Assembly (NCBI RefSeq): GCF_013248965.1
Contig: NZ_JABRVQ010000007.1
Location: 1 to 64,000 of the forward strand
Direction: 5' to 3'
DNA: 64,000 bases
From: Psychrobacter okhotskensis
GTDB lineage: Bacteria; Pseudomonadota; Gammaproteobacteria; Pseudomonadales; Moraxellaceae
The notes below the pieces were generated by a model. It was not told the DNA's origin, did not search any database, and saw nothing but the letters and a program-made list of their open reading frames with translations. A program made the position numbers and the translations under genes. Shown here piece after piece: positions 20,314-29,163 of this stretch (position 1 is the first letter of the stretch; the number at the start of each line of letters is the position of its first letter).

Positions 20314-22218
20314 TTATTCAGAAATAAGGTCTGCAATCTGCGCTGCCAAATTTTTATCAAAGGGACGGCAGAGCGCTACGAAGCGTGCTTGTATGTCTTT
20401 TAAATCCGCTAAGCTGTCGCCAGCAAAGCGCACGGTCAAATGATGACTGGTGTTTGATTGGCGCAATACGCCAAAACCATGAGCGAAATCTAAGCGCACG
20501 CCATCAATACAGGTCAGCCGAGTGCCACTCGGTAACAATTGCTTGGCTTGGGCTAAGGTCGTATGCTCGACACTCGACACACAAGAGCATGATGATGAGC
20601 CATGAGCCGCAGCCAAGGTATTGTCGACGTCATCAAAAGGCGGCGTAACCAAACGTTGTAGATAATAACAAAATTCTGCTAACTGTTGCACGATTGGGCA
20701 TTGTAGAGACGCGCTATTGGGTAAAGGTAAATAATGATCCGCTGTACTGACCAACGTCGGTAATTGACGGGTGATATCAGTCAACCGAGGAGGGCGAGAG
20801 GTCTCAATGGCTTCGCCCCATAGACCAACGGCGGCTGATGATTTATCAGCAAGCGCCGCTGTATATACCAGCCAATGCAGCAGCCGTAAGCCGGCGTACA
20901 TCGCATCATCATAAGCAGTAAAATAACCGTCGTTAAAAATAAAATGTCCAGATAACTCGCCTGCGAATAGGATTTGACTGTCATCGACCCGCAGCTGTTG
21001 CCGCATTAAGCTACTGCCGGTTTTGCTTAGAATGGGAGTCGCCCCCAAGTCGCTTAAGAGCATAGGCAGATGGTGTGAGCATTTAATATCAAACAGTACT
21101 TGCGGGCTCACGGTATCAGCCTGCCACGGTTCTGGACGCTCGCTAATGGCAACTGAGGCGAGCAAATACAGTAGATGGTCAGGCATAATCACTTTACCGC
21201 TGTTGTCGACAATCATTAATCGATCGCCATCGCCATCGAATGCCAGACCAATATCGGCAATATTTACGATGACGGTTTGTTGCAGTTCGGCCAATCGATT
21301 CGGTTCAGTAGGGTCAGGGTTGCCCATGGGAAAGCTACCATCAGGCGTGTCATTGATGATGATGACGCGCTGACAGAAGTTCGTGAATAACGGCAGGGCG
21401 ATTCTACTGGTCGCCCCATGCATACAGTCAATAACGATGGTGAGATCAAGTTTTTTAAAGGTTCGCTTGTTGCTAGCAGATAGGCTTTGATCGGGATAGA
21501 TACTGATAAATACATCGGCAATGGCATCAATATAAGGCGCTGCCACAATATCAGTCGGCAAGCCTATAACGGATAATATCGACGGTGCTGTAGCGTCATC
21601 ACTGTGGCATGCATTTGAGAGTTTAGGGCTGTCATTGCCATTGTCACTGTTATTGTTATTGTCATTTTGATTGTTGCGTTGGTTAGCCGCAAACGCTGTC
21701 AAATCTTGATAAAGCAACTGAATATCTTCGGCACTAGGGGAAGCGTTGCCAACCAGCCACTTGATACCCAAGATGCCTTTGGCAGAGTGACTGGCGGTGA
21801 CCATGATGCCATGACCGTCGTATTGCTCAGTCCAAAATGCCATCATCGGTGTAGTGACCAAGCCCAAATTAATCACTTGCAGGCCTTGCTCTTGCAGGTT
21901 AGTCGCTAATGCCTGAGCCATGCTATCGCTATCGCAGCGTACATCATAGCCGATGATGACCGTGGTTTCTTTCGGCTTATGATGCGGTTTAGCAGTGCTG
22001 TTAGAAATATGGCTGTTAGAAATATCGACATTAGCAATGAGACTATTAGCAACGAGGCTATTAGAAATCAGCTTGCCATGTTTGGCAGCATTATAGCTTT
22101 TGTAAAGTCGTACAAAGGCGCTGCCCAAAGCCTGTATAAAATCTGAAGTAAAGTACTGCTCGTCGCCGCGAATATCATAAGCACGAAATAAGGATTGCTG
22201 CGCAGCAAAAGACGGCAT
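20314..22218 (-). CDS. algC: phosphomannomutase/phosphoglucomutase (AlgC-like), with insertions
   Basis: This is an alpha-D-phosphohexomutase expected to supply mannose-1-P or glucose-1-P for surface polysaccharide. Start (LFRAYDIRG), metal loop DGDGDR (328-333), sugar loop GELSGH (420-425) and the C-terminal VRFAGDS phosphate-binding region fit AlgC. It has 634 residues against about 463 in Pseudomonas. Extra material includes a repeat-encoded Ile/Ser/Asn tract (50-75), an Asn/Asp-rich loop (179-206) and a Ser/Cys-rich loop (about 549-560). The active serine is Ser143, but the usual SHN(P) motif reads TASHSAKG, so the Asn after His is Ser. Position between dut and argB supports algC. Activity is probable but the changed loop makes substrate preference uncertain. 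Confidence 0.88.
   Translation of the reverse strand: MPSFAAQQSLFRAYDIRGDEQYFTSDFIQALGSAFVRLYKSYNAAKHGKLISNSLVANSLIANVDISNSHISNSTAKPHHKPKETTVIIGYDVRCDSDSMAQALATNLQEQGLQVINLGLVTTPMMAFWTEQYDGHGIMVTASHSAKGILGIKWLVGNASPSAEDIQLLYQDLTAFAANQRNNQNDNNNNSDNGNDSPKLSNACHSDDATAPSILSVIGLPTDIVAAPYIDAIADVFISIYPDQSLSASNKRTFKKLDLTIVIDCMHGATSRIALPLFTNFCQRVIIINDTPDGSFPMGNPDPTEPNRLAELQQTVIVNIADIGLAFDGDGDRLMIVDNSGKVIMPDHLLYLLASVAISERPEPWQADTVSPQVLFDIKCSHHLPMLLSDLGATPILSKTGSSLMRQQLRVDDSQILFAGELSGHFIFNDGYFTAYDDAMYAGLRLLHWLVYTAALADKSSAAVGLWGEAIETSRPPRLTDITRQLPTLVSTADHYLPLPNSASLQCPIVQQLAEFCYYLQRLVTPPFDDVDNTLAAAHGSSSCSCVSSVEHTTLAQAKQLLPSGTRLTCIDGVRLDFAHGFGVLRQSNTSHHLTVRFAGDSLADLKDIQARFVALCRPFDKNLAAQIADLISE
21994..22071 (-). 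repeat. in-frame 15-bp-type minisatellite inside algC
   Basis: This encodes five consecutive near-repeats of five residues (LISNS, LVANS, LIANV-D, ISNSH, ISNST). The DNA shows repeated ctaatag/ctaacag-like units at about 15-bp spacing. It keeps the frame and sits in a surface loop after the first helix of domain 1. Confidence 0.8.
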
Positions 22219-22341
22219 CGTTTACTCTCCTTATTGTCGTAATAAATGGGCTAGTGGTGAAACAAAAAATCGCTGATTATTTTTATTGCTGCGATTGATG
22301 CTAAATGAAAATCCAATAATGCTTAATGCTTATATTCAATG

Positions 22342-22806
22342 CTACTGACGACCAGAATGTCCAAAACCACCCGCACCGCGCGCGCTTTCGTCACTAAATT
22401 CTGCCACCACTGCAAACTCTGGGCGGGCGACGGGTACGACCACATACTGTGCCATACGTTCTGCTGGGTTGAGTACAAAGTCTTCATTGCTGCGATTCCA
22501 AATACTGACCATCAGCTCACCTTGATAATCGGCATCAATCAAGCCGACCAAGTTACCCAAAACGATACCATGCTTATGACCCAGACCTGAACGCGGTAAA
22601 ATCATCCCCGCAAAATTGGGATCTTGAATATAAACGGCGAGGCCAGTACCTATTAAATGCGTGGCACCTGCTTTAATCGTTAAAGGCTCGTCAATGCAAG
22701 CACGTAAGTCAATACCGGCACTGCCATCGGTGGCGCGCGTTGGTAGAGAAAATGCTTTATCTTCAGTGATTTTAGGGTTTAATACTTTGACTTGTACAGC
22801 TTGCAT
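22342..22806 (-). CDS. dut: dUTP diphosphatase
   Basis: This enzyme hydrolyses dUTP to dUMP, keeping uracil out of DNA and feeding dTMP synthesis. The 154 residues match the trimeric family. Motifs are all present: GSAGIDLRA (motif 1), [10 protein letters not shown] (2), [11 protein letters not shown] (3), RMAQYVVVP (4) and the C-terminal [10 protein letters not shown] (5). It is the first gene of dut-algC-argB. In Pseudomonas coaBC usually precedes dut; here it is absent and mgtE lies upstream in the same direction, 165 bp away. Confidence 0.97.
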   Translation of the reverse strand: MQAVQVKVLNPKITEDKAFSLPTRATDGSAGIDLRACIDEPLTIKAGATHLIGTGLAVYIQDPNFAGMILPRSGLGHKHGIVLGNLVGLIDADYQGELMVSIWNRSNEDFVLNPAERMAQYVVVPVARPEFAVVAEFSDESARGAGGFGHSGRQ

Positions 22807-22971
22807 AACGCACTCACTTAACGATGTTTTGATTTAAGTTGATTTTATGTTTTATAAATAGAACGAATCACATTTTTAACTTTGAGTTTTTAAATATACT
22901 TAACAGCAACTATTATTATAAATAGCTGCTGATTTTTAACTTTTGGTATTTAACTTCTAATAACGGTTTTA

Positions 22972-24375
22972 CTAAAGAATCAGCACGCTTGCCAAGCCCA
23001 AGAATGACATAAAGCCGACGATATCAGTCACGGTGGTTAAGATAACCGAAGCGGACAGCGCAGGATCGATATTCATGCGTTTCAATGCTAATGGAATACT
23101 AATGCCCGATACATTGGCAGCGGTCATATTAATGGCAATAGCAAAACCGATCACCGAGCTAATTTTAATATCATGAAACCACAGTTGCGCGATAAACGCC
23201 ATAATTATCGCCCAGATGATACCGTTTATCGCACCGACCCACAGTTCTTTATTGAGTAACCACAGACGGTTAGAACCACCGATTTGACCCATCGCCATAC
23301 CGCGAATGACCACAGTCAGCGTCTGCGAGCCAGCGATGCCGCCCATACTGGCAACCACGGGCATCAATATCGCCAGCGCCACCACTTGCGCCAATACTTC
23401 CTCGAACTGACCAATCACCGCTGCCGCTAAAAGCGCGGTACACAAGTTGATGCCAAGCCAAATACTACGGCTTTTGGCACTGGTTAAAATAGGCGCAAAC
23501 AGCTCTTCATCTTGGCTGACACCAGCAAGATTTTTCATGGTGCTGTCGACATCATCTTGGATAATTTCCATGATGTCTTCGCCATTTAATTGACCAACCA
23601 GCTCGCCATGACTGTTAATCACTGGCGCAAAACGAATGTCTTCTGAACGAAAAATCGCGGCAGCATCTTGAATGTCTAAGCGGTCGTTAATGGTAATCGC
23701 ATTATCAATCAGCGCGGAGACCAAGGTATTTTGATCATGCTTGATCAAGTCGACCAAACTGAGTAGCCCAAGTAACTGCTGACCTTGATCGACGACCAGT
23801 AGCTCTTGGCTTTGATCATCAAGTAAGTCGTCGTTTTCGCGTAGCCAGTGCTGTACTTGCGCCAGACTAATATCATCCTTTACTTGGATGAGGTCGGGGT
23901 CCATATAGCTACCAACTTCCCAGTCGGCATAGGTATCGAGCTTATTAACCTGAATCCTAATATCTTCATCTAAAGTCGCCATGACTGAGGTACGCACGCT
24001 CTCAGTAACGGTGTCTAGAATTTCAGAGATATCTTGCGCATCAAGGTCTTGAGTAAAAAGTGATATCTCTTTTGAAGAGATGTTTTCCATCAAGGGCTGG
24101 CGCGTATCTACGTCCAGCTCAGCGAGGACTTCACCTCTTAAATTGTCAGGGACTTGCGCCCAGATAATGCGCCGCGCTTGCGTCGGGAAGGATTCGAGTA
24201 GGTTGGCAATCTCATACTCTGACTGCTTGATTAAGAACTCAGCGATGTCGCTATGCGAGTCTTTAGCGACCAGTTCCTGTAGATATAACAGCTTATATTC
24301 GGCACTATATTCTAACGGATTATAATCTGCCTGCAAGGTTGGCTGACGATCAGGAGTAGGCGTGGGAGCAGGCAT
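22972..24375 (-). CDS. mgtE: magnesium transporter MgtE
   Basis: This is an inner-membrane Mg2+ channel gated by cytosolic Mg2+. From the ATG at 24375 it has 467 residues. The N domain (about 25-135) has the FPTQARRIIWAQVP helical repeats. The paired CBS domains (about 145-255) contain the acidic Mg-sensing residues. Five membrane helices follow (about 305-467) with the selectivity region near GGIAGSQTLTVV. A TTG at 24414 would add 13 residues (AKKLFTHYFGTI). I prefer the ATG because the extra residues do not resemble family sequence, but both have weak ribosome sites. A gene of the same strand (rep) lies upstream, separated by a long hairpin. Confidence 0.93.
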   Translation of the reverse strand: MPAPTPTPDRQPTLQADYNPLEYSAEYKLLYLQELVAKDSHSDIAEFLIKQSEYEIANLLESFPTQARRIIWAQVPDNLRGEVLAELDVDTRQPLMENISSKEISLFTQDLDAQDISEILDTVTESVRTSVMATLDEDIRIQVNKLDTYADWEVGSYMDPDLIQVKDDISLAQVQHWLRENDDLLDDQSQELLVVDQGQQLLGLLSLVDLIKHDQNTLVSALIDNAITINDRLDIQDAAAIFRSEDIRFAPVINSHGELVGQLNGEDIMEIIQDDVDSTMKNLAGVSQDEELFAPILTSAKSRSIWLGINLCTALLAAAVIGQFEEVLAQVVALAILMPVVASMGGIAGSQTLTVVIRGMAMGQIGGSNRLWLLNKELWVGAINGIIWAIIMAFIAQLWFHDIKISSVIGFAIAINMTAANVSGISIPLALKRMNIDPALSASVILTTVTDIVGFMSFLGLASVLIL

Positions 24376-24448
24376 AATCGTTCCAAAGTAGTGAGTGAAT
24401 AGTTTTTTTGCCAACCATTAACCTCATGCTAATGGTGTGGCGCTCAAT

Positions 24449-24496
24449 GTAACATGGCTAGTGGCTAGTGCATGTTCTAGCCACTAGCCATGTTAC
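24449..24496. repeat. perfect 20-bp inverted repeat between rep and mgtE
   Basis: Left arm gtaacatggctagtggctag (24449-24468) and right arm (24477-24496) are perfectly complementary, with an 8-base loop. On the minus strand it begins 14 bases after the rep stop codon. There is no T tract on the minus side (attgagcg follows), while the plus side has gattttta. It could act as a terminator or 3'-end-protecting hairpin for rep mRNA. Inside each arm, ggctagtggctag is itself a small repeat. Confidence 0.85.
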
Positions 24497-24509
24497 GATT
24501 TTTATCGGT

Positions 24510-26543
24510 CTAGCGTTTACCCAGCAAGGCACGAATATTGGCCAAATATTCATCAGCGACGGCTTCTGGATCTTTGGTCGCTTTTTTCTTTTTCGCTTTG
24601 GCCGGCCAGTCGATATGATCTTCTGGTAATTCATCTAAAAAGCGTGATTCAGAGGTCACGCGCATCTGCCCACCGGCGCGGCGCTGAGTCGCTAAAGTCA
24701 ACGTCAGCTCACGACGGGCTCGGGTAATACCTACATACATCAAACGCCGTTCTTCTTCGACCGTCTCGCTCATGATAGAGTTGCGATGTGGCAGCATCTC
24801 TTCCTCAAGGCCCATGATATAAACGAAATCAAACTCCAGACCTTTTGCCGCATGCAAGGTCATTAGGTTGACCTTGTTGGTGTTTTCTTCTTCTTGCTGT
24901 TGCTCAAGCATGTCGAGTAACACCAGCTTGCGAATAATGGTATCAATCGTCCGGTCTTCATCTTCTTCCGCGCGATTAATCAACGATTGGATACTGGTAT
25001 AAAGCATATCGATATTATCGATACGGTTCTTTTCTTGTTGCGGCGTTTTGGCGTCGCTACGCACGAAGTCAATATAACCGGTCTCATCAATCATCTGGCG
25101 CACGATTGGCACAGGGTCAGGGTGTTGATCCAGCTCGCGAGTATAATGCTCAATGAACTCACCAAACTCTTTTATCGTGCCATAAGCCTTCGATGGCAAG
25201 ACGTGAGCCAGACCAGCGTGCGTGCAAGAGGCTAATAACGAGATGCTATGCTCTTGCGAAAATAGACCAAGCTTTTCGAGGGTCGCAGGTCCCATACCGC
25301 GCTTCGGTGTATTGATGATACGTAAAAATGCGCTGTCGTCTTCTGGGTTCAAAATCAGACGCAGGTAGCCCATAATGTCTTTGATTTCACTACGGGCAAA
25401 GAACGACTGACCACCCGATAGCTTATAAGGCACTTGCAACTGGCGCAATTGCGCCTCCAGCATGCGCGCCTGAAAGTTACTGCGATACAGAACGGCATAC
25501 TGCTCCCATTCATTACCAAAACGCAATTTATGCGTGACGATTTCTTTTGCCACGCGCTCAGACTCGTCGTCGTCATTACGGCAATTAATAATGCGAATCT
25601 TTTCGCCTTGCCCTTTATCTGACCACAGTTTCTTTTCGAATAAATGCTCGTTATTCATAATAACGGCGTTAGCAGAAGTCAAGATGCGCGTGGTCGAGCG
25701 ATAGTTTTGCTCAAGCATGACGATTTTAAGCTTTGGAAAATCTTCTTTTAGTAGCGCCATGTTTTCAGGCTTAGCGCCTCGCCAAGCATAGATAGACTGG
25801 TCATCATCGCCAACCACAGTAAAACGCCCTTGTGGCCCGACCAAATATTTAATCATCTCATACTGCGCGGTATTGGTATCCTGATATTCATCGACGAGCA
25901 AATAACGAATACGGTTTTGCCACTTATCACGCAGTTCTCTATTTTCACGTAATATCTTGGTTGGCAATACAATCAAATCGTCAAAATCGACAGCATTATA
26001 AGCACGCAAGTTACGCTCATAAAGCGCATATAACGTCGCGAAAATCATATCTTCTGGATCGTCTAGCGTTTCCATCGCCTTATCGGGCTCGACCAAATCA
26101 TTTTTCCAATCGGAAATCATTTTGATGGCTTTACCGACCAACTCGCGGCTTTCAGCGCCACTCAAGTTGTCGCGCATCATCAGCTCCATCAGCAAGCGCT
26201 TACTGTCGTCGCTGTCCATGATAGAGAAGTTACCTTTTAGAGGCGTATGAATCAGCTCATAGCGTAAAAACTGCAGACCAAATTGGTGAAAAGTTGATAC
26301 CGTTAGGCCACGCATCTTATCGCTTGGTAGCAATTTACTGACACGCGCTTTCATTTCACGCGCCGCTTTATTGGTAAAGGTCACCGCCGTTATGCGCTCA
26401 GCTGGCATGTTGCATTCTTCGATCAGATACGCAATCTTGCGCGTAATCACCGACGTCTTACCGGAGCCAGCACCTGCTAGTACGAGCAATGGGCCCGATA
26501 CGTAGAGCATCGCTTCTTGTTGTTTGGGATTAAGTTGACTCAT
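24510..26543 (-). CDS. rep: ATP-dependent DNA helicase Rep
   Basis: This is a superfamily 1A 3'-5' DNA helicase that helps replication forks past bound proteins. The 677 residues match Rep (E. coli 673). The N-terminus MSQLNPKQQEAMLYV with Walker A GAGSGKT (24-30), VDEYQDTN (motif II), GDDDQSIYAWRGA (motif III), QNYRST (motif IV), TLHAAKGLEFD (motif V) and VGITRARREL (motif VI) are all present. Rep rather than UvrD is favoured by the length and the LNPKQQEA start. The Lys-rich segment PAKAKKKKATK near the C-terminus may contact the replicative helicase; this is inference. It appears monocistronic with a hairpin after the stop. Confidence 0.93.
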   Translation of the reverse strand: MSQLNPKQQEAMLYVSGPLLVLAGAGSGKTSVITRKIAYLIEECNMPAERITAVTFTNKAAREMKARVSKLLPSDKMRGLTVSTFHQFGLQFLRYELIHTPLKGNFSIMDSDDSKRLLMELMMRDNLSGAESRELVGKAIKMISDWKNDLVEPDKAMETLDDPEDMIFATLYALYERNLRAYNAVDFDDLIVLPTKILRENRELRDKWQNRIRYLLVDEYQDTNTAQYEMIKYLVGPQGRFTVVGDDDQSIYAWRGAKPENMALLKEDFPKLKIVMLEQNYRSTTRILTSANAVIMNNEHLFEKKLWSDKGQGEKIRIINCRNDDDESERVAKEIVTHKLRFGNEWEQYAVLYRSNFQARMLEAQLRQLQVPYKLSGGQSFFARSEIKDIMGYLRLILNPEDDSAFLRIINTPKRGMGPATLEKLGLFSQEHSISLLASCTHAGLAHVLPSKAYGTIKEFGEFIEHYTRELDQHPDPVPIVRQMIDETGYIDFVRSDAKTPQQEKNRIDNIDMLYTSIQSLINRAEEDEDRTIDTIIRKLVLLDMLEQQQEEENTNKVNLMTLHAAKGLEFDFVYIMGLEEEMLPHRNSIMSETVEEERRLMYVGITRARRELTLTLATQRRAGGQMRVTSESRFLDELPEDHIDWPAKAKKKKATKDPEAVADEYLANIRALLGKR

Positions 26544-27477
26544 AAGGTGACCTGTAAGACAAAAGCAAAAAAGAGGGCAGAGCTAAGACAGTCAATCCAA
26601 AATAACATCAGTACAAGACAAGGAAACCGAATGCAAGCTATACCTTAGTATAGTAATCGAGGTCGAGGCTGTAGTGATTTTATAGTGGGCAGACTATAGC
26701 CGCATAGCTAAAAGAGCGCGGTATATATCATTAAAATTGATAGCGGAGCGATATTTTTAAATACATAAATCAGATAATAACGCTAATAAAATCTACAGTT
26801 TATTGACTATGTGTCATTGAAATTAGGTGGGCTATTATAAAGCAAAAACCACCACTTTGGGGAAGGAGTTAGCTAATGATAGTGGCATGATAAAGCATGC
26901 AGTATTTGGCAGCTAAAGTGCTAACAGTGGCTAGCGGTAAAAATTGATGACAGTTGACCATAAAATATAATTATTTGACATCAATATAAGGTAACGTCTA
27001 TATCATAATTTATAATAAAAAAAATATGTTTTTTTTGCCTATAAAGTGACCGTACAATACAGTTAAAAACTAGCTTTTGGGCCATGATATGCGTATAGTA
27101 CGTAAATAATTTATGCCAGTTGTCACGTCATTATTGACCACGTGTAATGAGCTATTAAATCAATTAAATAAAACATCAAATATGATATTGATTTAATACG
27201 TTGATCTTACGTTGTTAGAAGATGCGTTAGGCGACCAGCTTTCTCCGCGCGCGTACCGGAAATTCTACAGTTGGTCACGTCTGACACCGTCGTCAATAAG
27301 CTTGATAATTGGTTATTACCAGCACAGTACCTATAATAGTCATTGAGTTACTTGTATAAAGTGGCTCACTGACAGTTACTTTGTGTTTTCGTCTGCGTTA
27401 CGCCTGTCGTAAGACTGCCTTAATTGGTGCATCTGCGCTGCGCTTAACACTCGATTGGGTGAGGAGCACGTATTATC
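26544..27477. other. 934-bp divergent region between rep and the nuo operon
   Basis: No convincing gene is seen. An A/T run of about 30 bp lies at 27010-27036. A perfect TTGACA at 26975-26980 with tatatc 18 bp downstream is a weak second promoter candidate. The best promoter is at 27309-27337. The nuoA ribosome site is gaggag at about 27459. The untranslated leader from that promoter is about 135 nt. A long 5' region before nuo is consistent with multi-input regulation, but no specific operator was recognised. Confidence 0.6.
27309..27337 (+). promoter_or_regulatory. probable nuo operon promoter
   Basis: TTGGTT and a perfect TATAAT are separated by exactly 17 bp. It lies about 140 bases before the nuoA start. 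Visual call, no mapped start site. Confidence 0.5.
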
Positions 27478-28098
27478 ATGTCTGCTTTTAATTGGTCAGC
27501 AGTTGCGTTTATTTTAGCCGCTATCGGGCTAGTTGTCTTTATGCTGGTCGTTCCGCGCTTACTTGGCGGTCGCTCTCATGGCTCACAAAAAGAAGAAGTA
27601 TTTGAAGCGGGTGTTGTCGGATCTGGCAACGCCCGTATTCGTTTGTCTGCAAAATTCTATTTGGTGGCCATCTTCTTCGTTATTTTTGACTTAGAAGCGC
27701 TGTACTTATACGCTTACGCTGTTTCCGTTCGTGAAACTGGCTGGGCGGGGTTTATTGCGGCGGCGACCTTTATCATTGATTTGTTAATTGGTCTGGTATA
27801 CGCTTTAAGTCTGGGGGCTCTAAACTGGGCACCTGCTGACAAATTGCGTAAAAAAGTACGTCTCTATACTGCGCCTGCTGGCTTTAACTTAGCAGACATC
27901 ACCAAGTTTGATGGTGTCGATGAGCTGATGGTCGACCCGACTGGTAAGATACCCGCGCAGTCCTCAGGACAGATTAATGTCTCAAACAATATTGAGACCA
28001 ATCGTCGTCATTTACAAAATATCGATCATATTAATACCACAGGTAATGTTACTTCTGTGGACTTTGCGACGTCTGCGCATCAGGATAATAAGCGCTAA
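27478..28098 (+). CDS. nuoA: NADH-quinone oxidoreductase subunit A
   Basis: This is a small membrane subunit of complex I, next to the quinone site. Three membrane helices are visible: 8-28, about 60-80 (FYLVAIFFVIFDLEALYLYA) and about 88-113. The conserved FEAG, KFYLVAIFFVIFDLEA block is intact. The family is usually 120-150 residues; here 206, because of a C-terminal hydrophilic extension (about 125-206) rich in Asn, Thr and Asp. The gene opens the nuo operon and starts with a gaggag ribosome site. The 3' end is followed by a 12-bp duplicate (aggtttgataa twice, from 28139). Confidence 0.96.
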   Translation: MSAFNWSAVAFILAAIGLVVFMLVVPRLLGGRSHGSQKEEVFEAGVVGSGNARIRLSAKFYLVAIFFVIFDLEALYLYAYAVSVRETGWAGFIAAATFIIDLLIGLVYALSLGALNWAPADKLRKKVRLYTAPAGFNLADITKFDGVDELMVDPTGKIPAQSSGQINVSNNIETNRRHLQNIDHINTTGNVTSVDFATSAHQDNKR

Positions 28099-28325
28099 CT
28101 ATTTTGCTTATAGTTATTGGCTTTTAAAACTGATATCTAGGTTTGATAATAGGTTTGATAAAAAGTTATAAAGATCAAAGCTAGTGGCAACAATATGATA
28201 ACGACAAGATTGTAAAGAATATGGCAGTCGATTTATATTAATGGTCACTTATTAATAATAGAAGTTATGGCGCTAGTGAAGACAAGATAATTGCCACGCT
28301 GAGCCTAATATAAAGGTTGTATGTT

Positions 28326-28994
28326 ATGAAATACACATTAACAAAAGCCAACCCTGATGCAGATGTCTATCCTGCACAGACCAGTCAAACAGTCAACGAT
28401 CCTATCGAAGACGAAGTCAATAAAAACGTCTTTATGGGTCGTCTTGAAGACCTCGTTCATTCAACAGCAAACTGGGGGCGCAAGCACTCATTATGGCCAT
28501 TTAACTTTGGTACGTCTTGCTGTTACGTCGAATACGCCACTACTTTAACCGCGGTTCATGATTTGTCACGCTTTGGGGCAGAAGTTATTCGTGCTTCACC
28601 GCGTCAGGCCGATGTGATGATCGTCGCTGGTACTTGCTTCGTCAAAATGGCCCCCGTTATTCAGCGCCTCTATGAGCAAATGCTTGAGCCAAAATGGGTC
28701 ATCTCGATGGGTGCTTGTGCCAACTCGGGCGGTATGTATGATATCTATTCTGTTGTGCAAGGCGTGGATAAAATAATACCCGTCGATGTCTATGTACCGG
28801 GTTGTCCGCCGCGTCCAGAAGCGTTGATTCAAGGTTTGATGCTGCTACAAGAATCTATTACCAAAGAGCGTCGTCCGCTGGGTATTCATGTCAATGAGCA
28901 GGGTATTTATAAGCCACAAATGACCCCTGAGCGTGACCGTAAGCAAGCGGATCGTATCGCGGTCAAAAACTTACGTAGCCCAGATAGCATTTAA
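28326..28994 (+). CDS. nuoB: NADH-quinone oxidoreductase subunit B
   Basis: This is the peripheral-arm subunit holding iron-sulphur cluster N2, which hands electrons to quinone. The 222 residues match E. coli (220). Cluster ligands are in [10 protein letters not shown] (two adjacent Cys), GTCFVKM and [10 protein letters not shown] chose ATG 28326 because an aaagg ribosome site precedes it; an upstream in-frame TTG at 28317 overlaps that site. It lies 227 bp after nuoA, an unusually wide gap. The stop codon lies in an 18-bp repeat. Confidence 0.97.
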   Translation: MKYTLTKANPDADVYPAQTSQTVNDPIEDEVNKNVFMGRLEDLVHSTANWGRKHSLWPFNFGTSCCYVEYATTLTAVHDLSRFGAEVIRASPRQADVMIVAGTCFVKMAPVIQRLYEQMLEPKWVISMGACANSGGMYDIYSVVQGVDKIIPVDVYVPGCPPRPEALIQGLMLLQESITKERRPLGIHVNEQGIYKPQMTPERDRKQADRIAVKNLRSPDSI

Positions 28995-29039
28995 GTTACA
29001 GACAGTATTTAAGTGTTAGAGAGTATTTAGATTCACAGC
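28986..29039 (+). repeat. 18-bp tandem repeat, 3 copies, spanning the nuoB stop
   Basis: Units start at 28986, 29004 and 29022 (ag(c/t)atttaagt... pattern). The first contains the last nuoB codons and the stop. The copies are degenerate but keep an exact 18-bp period. Confidence 0.75.
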
Positions 29040-29065
29040 AAAAATCCAAAATTTTATGCGCTTAT

Positions 29066-29145
29066 CATAGCTCAGTTACGATTGACATAGCTTGGTTATG
29101 ACTGACATAGCTCGGTTATGACTGACATAGTTTAGTTATGATTAA
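29066..29145 (+). repeat. 20-bp tandem repeat, 4 copies, before nuoCD
   Basis: Units at 29066, 29086, 29106 and 29126 follow the consensus catagctcggttatgactga, the middle two being nearly identical. The array ends about 18 bases before the nuoCD start codon, next to its gaagga ribosome site. Confidence 0.92.
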
Positions 29146-29163
29146 TGAAGGAATGCATCATTC

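Noticed and set aside
26870..26895. Strong ribosome-site-like ggaaggag before an ATG upstream of nuoA
   Set aside because: The frame stops after four codons (Met-Ile-Val-Ala), with no sign of a regulatory peptide.
27230..27300. Imperfect inverted repeat (gcgaccagct / agttggtcac) upstream of nuoA as an operator
   Set aside because: The match is poor, and no known regulator motif fits.
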